Below, piece by piece: positions 56,863 to 64,000 of a stretch of DNA of 64,000 nt. The translations under genes and the position numbers were made by a program. Each line of letters opens with the position of its first letter. The stretch's first letter is position 1. Source of the DNA: Owenweeksia hongkongensis DSM 17368 (GTDB taxonomy: Bacteria; Bacteroidota; Bacteroidia; Flavobacteriales; Schleiferiaceae); NCBI RefSeq assembly GCF_000236705.1, contig NC_016599.1:3100001-3164000 (forward strand). Direction: 5' to 3'. The notes beneath the pieces are model-generated. The model made no database searches. It had not been told where the DNA came from and was given only the letters and a program-made list of their open reading frames with translations.

Positions 56863-57528
56863 TTAATTTTTGTTAATATTCATTGCAGAAAGCATTCCGC
56901 CATAAACGTTATTAAGCTTACCAATATTGCTCACCAAAGAAGTTACTTCAGAGCTTAATTTTTCTGAGTCGTTAATAGTACTAGTAAGGTTACCGATAAG
57001 AGCATTTTGTGCTTCCATGTGGTTTGCAGAGCTTTCTAGTTGAACTGCATAAAGGGCGTTCAAAGACTCCATGTTTTTAGAGGCTAAACTTAATTGCTCA
57101 CCATATTCTTTGGTAGCTGCTGCTGCTTCAACAGTACTGTTAAGTTTATTTGCAGCATCACCAAAATTTCTAAGACCTTCCCCTAAACTGTCAATAAGGG
57201 CTCCATCAATTTTAGCATCAGCAAGCATATTGTCTAACTCTTGAGTTGCTGTAAGACCGGTGGTGCGATTGTATTCTGTATCAGGATCTTCCATTCCAGC
57301 AAGTTCAGGGTATACCAATGTCCAGTCAAGCTCCTCATGTGGCTTTTCGAAAGCTGAAAAGAAAAAGATTACAGCCTCAGTAGTAAGACCAACAATAAGC
57401 ATGATATCTGCACCAGGAAAGTGAAGAATCTTAAACATCGCTCCAAGAATAACTACTGCTGCTCCCCAGCCATACAATTTGGCCATGAAGTTCTTGAATC
57501 TTTTACTATTTACATCTATTAAAGCCAT
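56863..57528 (-). CDS. gldL: Gliding motility / T9SS motor protein GldL
   Basis: The 221-residue inner-membrane protein has two adjacent helices, LYGWGAAVVILGAMFKILHF (about 18-37) and IMLIVGLTTEAVIFFFSAF (about 43-61). The second carries the conserved Glu in TTEAVIF that is implicated in proton translocation in the GldLM motor. A cytoplasmic coiled coil follows. Spacing to gldK is 42 bases. The upstream leader is A-rich with no clear Shine-Dalgarno, as is usual in the phylum. Confidence 0.94.
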   Translation of the reverse strand: MALIDVNSKRFKNFMAKLYGWGAAVVILGAMFKILHFPGADIMLIVGLTTEAVIFFFSAFEKPHEELDWTLVYPELAGMEDPDTEYNRTTGLTATQELDNMLADAKIDGALIDSLGEGLRNFGDAANKLNSTVEAAAATKEYGEQLSLASKNMESLNALYAVQLESSANHMEAQNALIGNLTSTINDSEKLSSEVTSLVSNIGKLNNVYGGMLSAMNINKN

Positions 57529-57570
57529 AGGTTGAAAAATTAAAAATTAAAATTTGAGTTTGTAGAAAAA

Positions 57571-58992
57571 TTAAAAATCTTTTAGGTCACGTCCCATAAA
57601 GCTTTGAACTGTTCTAAAGCCGATATAGGACTTGCCTGTGTCTTGGTATTCGTAATCACGGCTGCTTACTTGCATGAAGTAGGCTACATCTTTCCAGCTA
57701 CCACCACGAATTACTTTTCTTTTAAGTGTTTCTTCATCAGTATCCCTTGCGTTGTATTCAAAGTTAGGGCTGATATCACTGATATAGTAATATGAGGCTG
57801 CGTCAAATGCGGTACTTGTCCACTCAGAAACATTCCCAGCCATATTATAAAGGTTCAAGCCATTTGGAGCATAGGCGGTTGTAGTAACAGGGTAAAAACC
57901 ACCGTCAGCCACAAGATTTCCACGCTTAGGCTTAAAGTTACCTAAGTAGCAACCAGAACTATTAAGCGCATAAGGCCCACCCCAAGGGTAAGTCATATTA
58001 TCTTGACCACCTCTAGCAGCGTACTCCCATTCACCTTCGGTAGGTAGACGGAATTCATGTTCAATCATTTCACCTGAACTACCTAAATAGTCGTTTCGAT
58101 ATTTAGTACGCCAAATACAAAATGCTGTAGCCTGCTGCCAGTTTACACCCGCCACCGGATAGTCGTCATAAGCTGGGTGCCAAAAGTATCTGTCGTGCAT
58201 TGGATCGTTGTAGCTGTATGTAAAGTCATGAACCCAAACTAAAGTGTCTGGATAAACGTTTACCACACCTTTTTCAAAGAATGAACTACGGTCAGAGATT
58301 TCCTTTGTGTCTTTGATGTAATCTCGGTAGGAGAAGTACTCTCCATCTTGATCCTCATCCTTGTAGTCATACATTACGCGATTACCACGCTGAGCCGCTT
58401 TTTGACGATTCAACGTAAAATATACATAGTTCAACTGACGGGCATCAATCATACTTCTTCCCAAAAACATTTCTTCTGGTGGTAAGTACATACTACGGAT
58501 TATTTCCGTGTATTCTGCATCAGGATAGCGCTCGGTTCTCCATTCTAGGTAAGGCCCCCAATCAAGGCGTCTTTGCATAGAATCTGGATAGTTTAGAGAA
58601 ACATATTCTTCGAAGAAGGTTGGATCCTCCATCTCAGCTGCATCAATAAGTTCATACCCCTCAACCAATCCATCCTCGCCTAGTCTAAATCGCAGAATCG
58701 AATCTCTAACCCAATTCACAAATTGACGATATTCATTATTAGTGATTTCAGTTTGATCCATCCAAAAGGAGGCTACCGATACCGTTTTGGTAGGCGAAAC
58801 AAGGCTGTAAGGCACGTCTTGGTCTGCATTACCCATATTGTATGATCCTTGTGGAATGTATACCATTCCATAAGGTTCTGAAGGATACCAAGTAGGTCTA
58901 TTTTGCACGCCTACTAATTCTCCTCTATCGTTGCTGCTGCATGACGCTAGTATAAAACTGGCACCCAACATCATGATTATGAGTTTCTTCAT
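57571..58992 (-). CDS. gldK: Gliding motility / T9SS lipoprotein GldK
   Basis: I place the start at the ATG at 58992, which gives a standard lipoprotein signal (MKKLIIMMLGASFILASC); the frame is open to an ATG at 59025. The 473-residue protein has a formylglycine-generating-enzyme/sulfatase-modifying fold (MVYIPQGSYNMGN near 37, WMDQTEITNNEYRQFV, RLPTEGEWEYAARGG, NMAGNVSEW, VIRGGSW, GFRTV). GldK (PorK) uses this fold structurally in the outer-membrane-associated ring with GldN. It is the first gld gene, 57 bases after sprF. Confidence 0.94.
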   Translation of the reverse strand: MKKLIIMMLGASFILASCSSNDRGELVGVQNRPTWYPSEPYGMVYIPQGSYNMGNADQDVPYSLVSPTKTVSVASFWMDQTEITNNEYRQFVNWVRDSILRFRLGEDGLVEGYELIDAAEMEDPTFFEEYVSLNYPDSMQRRLDWGPYLEWRTERYPDAEYTEIIRSMYLPPEEMFLGRSMIDARQLNYVYFTLNRQKAAQRGNRVMYDYKDEDQDGEYFSYRDYIKDTKEISDRSSFFEKGVVNVYPDTLVWVHDFTYSYNDPMHDRYFWHPAYDDYPVAGVNWQQATAFCIWRTKYRNDYLGSSGEMIEHEFRLPTEGEWEYAARGGQDNMTYPWGGPYALNSSGCYLGNFKPKRGNLVADGGFYPVTTTAYAPNGLNLYNMAGNVSEWTSTAFDAASYYYISDISPNFEYNARDTDEETLKRKVIRGGSWKDVAYFMQVSSRDYEYQDTGKSYIGFRTVQSFMGRDLKDF

Positions 58993-59049
58993 GTTATACG
59001 GTGTTAATTTCGTGTTGATTTTCAAATAGTTTCAATCAAGGCTGCTATA

Positions 59050-60018
59050 TTACAAAAATCTTGGATTCTTGTAACTTCCCTTTTGTCTCGGTGGAATCTC
59101 TATCTTAAAGCAATAGCTTAAAAAGATTTCATGGCTCCCACCACCTTGCTGAGAAATGCCATTAATTCCTATATCATAAGAATAACCTGCTTTAAGTGAC
59201 TCTGTAAACTGATAACCCACGTTCACCGCTACAGCTTCCGTGAGTCTATAAGTAACGCCTCCCCAGAATTTATTATTGTACACCCCCATCACGTTAACGT
59301 CAACTACGGATGAGGCACCGAAGTCTGACTTGAGTAAAAGACTCGGACGAAGGTCAATGTTAGAATTAGGAATGGCCCAGTTATAACCTCCCATAATATA
59401 ATAATGTCTACGATTATAGAAATCTGTAATCGTAGAAAGGGTAGGGTTGAGTGCTGGGTTGACATTATTGTCAAGTTCGGTTGAACTCTGAGCTAAACGA
59501 GCCGAGGAAATGCCCGCCCACCATGTGTCATTTTCGTAATAAATACCCAAAGAGCCGTCAAAAGTAATGCCTTGAGTAATTGGAGCGGTAATACTGGGAT
59601 CGAAACCAGTGGTGCCATCAGGAGCAACCCATTCCGCATTATTAACGCTTGATGTAAATAGTTCAAGGTTTAGTCCAAAACCTAAAGTTCCATTTGCTAA
59701 TTCCATTTGATAGGCGTAACCAAGGCCAATATTAAAATTTTGGAAGTAACCAATCTGGTCATTAGAAACTTTAAGAGCCAAACCGCCATGAAGTTTTTTA
59801 ATTGGAGCGTTAATATTTAAGTTTTGACTGGTAGGAGCACCTTCAAAACCTACCCATTGGCTTCTATGGAGCGCATTTACGCAAATGGCACCACCACTTC
59901 CAGCTACTGCAGGATTGTAGTATATTTTGTTGAACATGAATTGGGTGAACTGCAAATCTTGCTGACCTACAGCTAGATAAGAGATGCCCGTAAGCAACAT
60001 TATGTAAATTTTCTTCAT
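59050..60018 (-). CDS. T9SS outer-membrane protein, PorP/SprF family
   Basis: The 322-residue protein has a signal peptide (to about residue 18, AVGQQ) and the family opening QDLQFTQFMFNKIYYNPAVAGSGG. The rest is an outer-membrane beta-barrel pattern ending in LSYCFKIE. PorP/SprF proteins help export or attach particular T9SS cargoes. Being first in the gld operon fits the PorP position in other Bacteroidota, so it may be the general member rather than a cargo-dedicated one. The surface adhesins nearby are candidate partners, though nothing in the sequence proves this. Confidence 0.9.
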   Translation of the reverse strand: MKKIYIMLLTGISYLAVGQQDLQFTQFMFNKIYYNPAVAGSGGAICVNALHRSQWVGFEGAPTSQNLNINAPIKKLHGGLALKVSNDQIGYFQNFNIGLGYAYQMELANGTLGFGLNLELFTSSVNNAEWVAPDGTTGFDPSITAPITQGITFDGSLGIYYENDTWWAGISSARLAQSSTELDNNVNPALNPTLSTITDFYNRRHYYIMGGYNWAIPNSNIDLRPSLLLKSDFGASSVVDVNVMGVYNNKFWGGVTYRLTEAVAVNVGYQFTESLKAGYSYDIGINGISQQGGGSHEIFLSYCFKIEIPPRQKGSYKNPRFL

Positions 60019-60063
60019 AGAGATTTGCTCCTTTTCTCAGTTTTTTCTCAGTCTTGGAACCAC

Positions 60064-60071
60064 CAAAGATA
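60064..60071 (-). promoter_or_regulatory. Candidate -7 element of the sprF-gld operon
   Basis: On the minus strand TATCTTTG matches TAnnTTTG, 45 bases before the sprF start. No TTG box is found at 19-21 bases, so only half of the promoter is supported. Confidence 0.4.
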
Positions 60072-60148
60072 AAATTTTGAACAAAAAAATGTTAGTTCAA
60101 GGTTAAATTTGCCGAAATTTCTTACTTCTTTTCGAAAATAATACGGGG

Positions 60149-61327
60149 CTAAAGTGCTTTTTTCATTGCATGCCACCACCTTAAAGGTGTCTCATTTTCG
60201 CAGGCCCTAATGTAATCAGAATGGCTACACGGAATTAATTTATGCCGTTCGTGCATAGTATTTCCTATCGCTGGCATTGGTACTTCGATCCACCAGCGGT
60301 CGCTTAAAGGGCTTTTGTAAAATACCAACTCGTGTTCTCCTTCGTCCATGAGTACGGTAAAACGCTGGTATTCATTTTTGCTAGCAAAGGGATAATCTCC
60401 CTTTCTGGAATTGTAACCTTCAATAAAGTACCAGATCATTTGAGCTACCAAATGTGAAGTCTGCCCATTATGGTCTTTAGATGGATTACAACCGTAAATT
60501 CCAAAGGAACTTACTTTATCACTTATTCCTGAATACCTGCTTATTGCACAAGCTTCTTCTCCTGAAAAACCGTTTGGTGATGCATTTAGGTTTCCAGGTG
60601 CATCCGGTTGTCTCACGGCAGAGAGATCGAAAGTTACAATATCAGCATCTCGGAGTATAGGCTCAGTTTCAGTTATGTTATTCTTAAAATAACCTAATCG
60701 ATTGACATCAAAATACATTTTTTCCATCAGGTCTATTTCTTCCTGATTGGCAAAATAGGTTTGATAACCGATGTTACTATAATTAAAAAGTATGTAAGGC
60801 TTCTTTAAAATAACGTGACTTAGGAAGTTTTCCTCATTTAAATCTTGCTCCTGCTCGCCTAAGTCAAATCGCGAATCAATACTCACCAAGTTTACTGTTT
60901 GCTCTAAGCGGTCATATGCGCGATAGTTTCCATAAGTAATGTCTTGGCTGCCTCCTATTATTATAGGTGTAATGCCTTCCTTTAATAATAGATAGCAAAC
61001 CTCGCGAAGACCTTCGTACGTATCGGTGATGGTTTCCCCAGGGTAAAGATTTCCCAAATCCACTATTGGAACATTCCATTTGCCGCAATAGAGACTGTAT
61101 AAATATCTGCGTACTTCATCGGGTGCAGATTTACAGCCTTGATTATTCAGCGAGCCACGATCTTCTATAACCCCGATGATAGCCATTTTTACGCCATCAA
61201 GTTCTGGTATACCCTGTACTTCGAGGTGTACCTGAAGATTGGAAGCTAAACTCTGTGGGTGCCAATCTTTATGTTGTGGATTGGCAATGCTATCCCTTAC
61301 GGGAGCGAGGAAGTCCTCTAAATTCAT
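60149..61327 (-). CDS. Arginase-superfamily protein (formimidoylglutamase-like) with altered metal site
   Basis: The 392-residue protein has an arginase/ureohydrolase-like core. Motif equivalents are GGSQD (125-129), SIDSRFD (149-155) and VTFDLSAVRQPDAPG (about 231-245). In active family members these read GG(D/G)H, DAHxD and SxDxDxxDP. The His residues and several Asp metal ligands are therefore absent, so binuclear-Mn catalysis is unlikely. Related Bacteroidota genes are usually annotated as formimidoylglutamase. The ATG overlaps the topA stop by 4 bases, so expression is coupled to topA. A structural or regulatory role is inferred. Confidence 0.75.
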   Translation of the reverse strand: MNLEDFLAPVRDSIANPQHKDWHPQSLASNLQVHLEVQGIPELDGVKMAIIGVIEDRGSLNNQGCKSAPDEVRRYLYSLYCGKWNVPIVDLGNLYPGETITDTYEGLREVCYLLLKEGITPIIIGGSQDITYGNYRAYDRLEQTVNLVSIDSRFDLGEQEQDLNEENFLSHVILKKPYILFNYSNIGYQTYFANQEEIDLMEKMYFDVNRLGYFKNNITETEPILRDADIVTFDLSAVRQPDAPGNLNASPNGFSGEEACAISRYSGISDKVSSFGIYGCNPSKDHNGQTSHLVAQMIWYFIEGYNSRKGDYPFASKNEYQRFTVLMDEGEHELVFYKSPLSDRWWIEVPMPAIGNTMHERHKLIPCSHSDYIRACENETPLRWWHAMKKAL

Positions 61328-63837
61328 TTCTTGGCTCTACTTTTCTTAGGTGCTGCTTTGGTTTTAGCTTTTGGCTTGGCTTTCTTTTTTGGAGCATTCT
61401 TTTCAATAATGCTTTCTGCTTCTTCTAAAGTAAACGCGGCTGCATCAGTCGTTTTTGGTAGCTCAACTTTAACTTTTCCCTTGATAAGGTTAAAACGTCC
61501 CCAGCGTGCTTTTTCTAGGCGTATGCCTGCATCTTCCCAGTTGTGGATTACCTTTTCGCGTTCCTTTTTCTTTTTGTCTTCAATCAGCTCTTCAATGTTG
61601 GCTTGAGTAAGATTATCAAAATCATACTTCTTGTTTACATTAATAAAGATGCCGTTCCATTTAATGAAAGGGCCAAAACGACCTACGCCTTTTTGTACAG
61701 GAAGATTTTCATATTCTGCAATTGGAGCATCCGCTTTTTCTTTGGCCACAATTAATTCAATAGCTCTGTCCAAAGTTGTATCCATTGGGTTTTCCCCTTT
61801 GTCAAGCGAAATAAATTTATCCCCAAACTTTACGTAAGGACCAAAACGCCCCACATTCGCCTGAATTTCTTCTCCTTTATATTCACCCAACGTGCGAGGA
61901 AGTTGGAACAAATCCATTGCTTCGTCAAAGGTGATAGTGTCAATAGACTGAGTTTTTTGAAGGCTGGCGAATTTTGGCTTTTCCTCATTATCAGCTTCAC
62001 CAATTTGAACCATTGGTCCAAAACGGCCGATACGGGCATAAACATTTTTACCACTTTCAGGATCTTGACCAAGCAGTCTTTCGCCAGAAGCACGCTCTGA
62101 GTTTTCTTCAACATCTTTTAAGTGCGGATGGAAATCTGAATAAAATTCATCAATCATCTGCGCCCACTTTTCATTACCAGATGCAATTTCGTCAAACTGA
62201 GCCTCCACCTTAGCAGTAAAGTTGTAGTCCAATACTTTTTTGAAATGCTCCACCAAAAAGTCATTTACCACAGATCCGATATCTGTAGGCATCAACTTAT
62301 TTTTATCGGCACCCGTGGTTTCACTAAGTGTTTTTTCGGCAATTTTAGAATCCTTAAGAATAAGTTGAGTGTAGTTTCTTTTCGTGCCTTCCAAGTCCGA
62401 TTTCTGAATGTACTCTCTCTTTTGGATAGTACTAATAGTAGGGGCATATGTAGATGGACGGCCAATACCTAGTTCTTCTAATTTCTTTACCAAACTTGCT
62501 TCAGTAAAGCGTGGAGGGTGCTGGGTGAATCTTTGAGTGGCGATAATATTATCATTATCTAAACTTTCACCTTTACTCATGGCAGGAAGCATTCCTTCTT
62601 GCTCTTCCACATCTTCATCATCGGTGCCTTCAAGATATACTTTAAGGAAACCTTCAAACTTTATAACCTCACCACGAGCTACAAATTCCAGCTTTTCTTC
62701 TGGGGTTTCTATTTTTAATACGGTTCGCTCCAATTGAGCATCACTCATTTGTGAAGCCAGTGTACGCTTCCAAATAAGGTCGTAAAGTTTGCGCTGCTGG
62801 TCATCTGCACCGCCACTATGTTTGCTCATATCCGTTGGGCGGATAGCTTCGTGAGCTTCTTGAGCACCTTTACTTTTATTCGAATATTTTCTGCGCTTTG
62901 CGTATTCTTTGCCGTAGCTTTTTTTGATTTCGTTCTCCGCCAGGCTCATTGCTTCATCGCTCAAGTTTACCGAGTCGGTACGCATATAGGTTATCTGTCC
63001 CGATTCGTAGAGTCTTTGCGCCACGCTCATCGTTTGCCCTACATTAAAATAGAGCTTACGGGCCGCTTCTTGCTGAAGGGTGGAAGTGGTAAAAGGTGCT
63101 GCCGGAGATTTTTTTGCTGGCTTGGTATCAATATCACCGATAGAGAATTTATAAGACTTACATTTTTCTAAAAAGTCTTTTGCTTCTTTTTCGGTGTCAA
63201 ATCGCTTATTGAGTTCTGCTTTAAATGATTTTCCTTCTTTATTAGAAAATATGGCTGCTACTCTAAAGTAAGAGGTGCTTTCAAAGTTTTGAATTTCGCG
63301 CTCACGTTCAACTATCAATCTTACGGCAACGGATTGCACACGTCCCGCAGAAAGTCCTGCGCGCACTTTTTTCCAAAGCACAGGTGATAATTCATACCCT
63401 ACCAAGCGGTCCAGAATACGTCTTGCCTGCTGAGCATCTACCAAATTTTGGTCAATTGTACGTGGGTTTTGAATAGCACGCTCAATTGCTCCTTTGGTGA
63501 TTTCGTGAAAAACGATACGATTGGTTGTAAGCGTATTTAGTCCCAAAGCTTCCGCCAGGTGCCAAGCAATAGCTTCCCCTTCGCGGTCCTCATCCGATGC
63601 AAGCCATACCGTGTCGGCTTTCTTGGCAAGGGCTTTTAGTTTTTTTACTACTTCCTTTTTGTCGCTGGAAATAGCGTAGCTCGGGGCGAAGTTATTTTCA
63701 ACATCAATCCCCATATCTTTCTTCACAAGGTCACGAATGTGGCCATAACTACTCTCTACCTGGTAATCTTTACCAAGGTATTTTTCAATGGTTTTGGCCT
63801 TTGCAGGTGACTCAACTATAACTAGGTTTTTCGGCAT
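61324..63837 (-). CDS. topA: DNA topoisomerase I (type IA)
   Basis: The 837-residue enzyme relaxes negatively supercoiled DNA. The TOPRIM domain opens NLVIVESPAKAKTIEKYLG with the catalytic Glu and the acidic DEDREGEAIAWH. The active-site Tyr lies in ITYMRTDSVNLS near residue 290. The C-terminus carries several Toprim_Crpt-type repeats (ARIGRFGPMVQIG, ANVGRFGPYVKFG, GVGRFGPFIKWNG) instead of four-Cys zinc fingers, and ends with a Lys/Ala/Pro-rich basic tail (KKKAKPKAKTKAAPKKSRAKK region), probably a DNA-binding tail. It is the first gene of a topA - arginase-like pair. Confidence 0.96.
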   Translation of the reverse strand: MPKNLVIVESPAKAKTIEKYLGKDYQVESSYGHIRDLVKKDMGIDVENNFAPSYAISSDKKEVVKKLKALAKKADTVWLASDEDREGEAIAWHLAEALGLNTLTTNRIVFHEITKGAIERAIQNPRTIDQNLVDAQQARRILDRLVGYELSPVLWKKVRAGLSAGRVQSVAVRLIVEREREIQNFESTSYFRVAAIFSNKEGKSFKAELNKRFDTEKEAKDFLEKCKSYKFSIGDIDTKPAKKSPAAPFTTSTLQQEAARKLYFNVGQTMSVAQRLYESGQITYMRTDSVNLSDEAMSLAENEIKKSYGKEYAKRRKYSNKSKGAQEAHEAIRPTDMSKHSGGADDQQRKLYDLIWKRTLASQMSDAQLERTVLKIETPEEKLEFVARGEVIKFEGFLKVYLEGTDDEDVEEQEGMLPAMSKGESLDNDNIIATQRFTQHPPRFTEASLVKKLEELGIGRPSTYAPTISTIQKREYIQKSDLEGTKRNYTQLILKDSKIAEKTLSETTGADKNKLMPTDIGSVVNDFLVEHFKKVLDYNFTAKVEAQFDEIASGNEKWAQMIDEFYSDFHPHLKDVEENSERASGERLLGQDPESGKNVYARIGRFGPMVQIGEADNEEKPKFASLQKTQSIDTITFDEAMDLFQLPRTLGEYKGEEIQANVGRFGPYVKFGDKFISLDKGENPMDTTLDRAIELIVAKEKADAPIAEYENLPVQKGVGRFGPFIKWNGIFINVNKKYDFDNLTQANIEELIEDKKKKEREKVIHNWEDAGIRLEKARWGRFNLIKGKVKVELPKTTDAAAFTLEEAESIIEKNAPKKKAKPKAKTKAAPKKSRAKK

Positions 63838-64000
63838 ACGTCAGCGTCTTAAAGCGATTTTCAACCGACAAAGTAAATCAAATGTTTTTTTGTCGAGGTA
63901 TTATATTGATAATAATGCTTTATAAAACAACTGCCAAACTGGCGCAACCCGTTTAGGATTTGTAATTTCGCCAACCTTATAAAGTATGCTGTATGCACAA
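63838..64000. other. Upstream region of topA and window end
   Basis: This stretch contains the topA promoter on the minus strand (not resolved by eye). On the plus strand ATG codons at 63986 and 63993 are possible starts of a gene that continues beyond the window; the visible codons are too few to identify it. Confidence 0.35.

Noticed and set aside
60019-60148. Full promoter for the sprF-gld operon
   Set aside because: Only the -7 box is convincing; TTG candidates are at 10 or about 26 bases, outside the usual spacing.

Overview
The window is chromosomal DNA from a gliding-type member of the Bacteroidota. The most likely group is Flavobacteriales, near Cryomorphaceae/Schleiferiaceae, but the species cannot be fixed from sequence alone. 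The evidence is a gldK-gldL-gldM-gldN operon with an upstream porP/sprF gene (type IX secretion, T9SS), several giant proteins ending in a T9SS type A sorting domain, Bacteroidota-style promoters (TTG, about 18-21 bases, TAnnTTTG), and the nadK/DUF6089/uppS/bamA/ompH envelope cluster typical of the phylum.

Layout. 1-6302 (+): end of nadK, a DUF6089 outer-membrane protein, uppS, bamA, two ompH/skp-like chaperones and murI. These serve lipid-carrier synthesis, outer-membrane protein assembly and peptidoglycan precursor supply. 6299-12691 (-): an alpha/beta hydrolase, then a TetR-regulated exporter operon (TetR, small membrane protein, ABC protein, HlyD adaptor, TolC channel). The ABC protein has lost most ATPase motifs. 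12871-19853: a surface-type lipoprotein, metG, two tRNA-Arg genes with a duplicated tRNA 3' end, a T9SS-secreted hydrolase, an ABC-F protein and a DUF983 protein.

20107-53270 (+) is a 33-kb accessory island. It holds four very large secreted proteins of 1688, 1798, 4841 and 2138 residues, plus one phage-tail-collar-type protein. All four giants share one architecture: signal peptide, a different N-terminal payload (LamG plus metallophosphoesterase; fold repeats plus a C-type lectin; CARDB/beta-helix tandem units; subtilase plus lamin-tail domains), Cys-containing GCDS repeats, a tandem two-copy beta-sandwich-like module of about 375 residues, and a T9SS type A sorting domain. The last 479 residues of the first and third giants are identical and encoded by nearly identical DNA in a 1.48-kb direct repeat, which suggests recent gene conversion or duplication.

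53323-63837 (-): an FAD-dependent oxidoreductase, then gldN, gldM, gldL, gldK and sprF (read from high to low coordinate as sprF-gldK-gldL-gldM-gldN), an arginase-superfamily protein lacking the usual metal ligands, and topA. The core secretion motor and outer-membrane parts of T9SS therefore lie next to a large block of their probable cargo.
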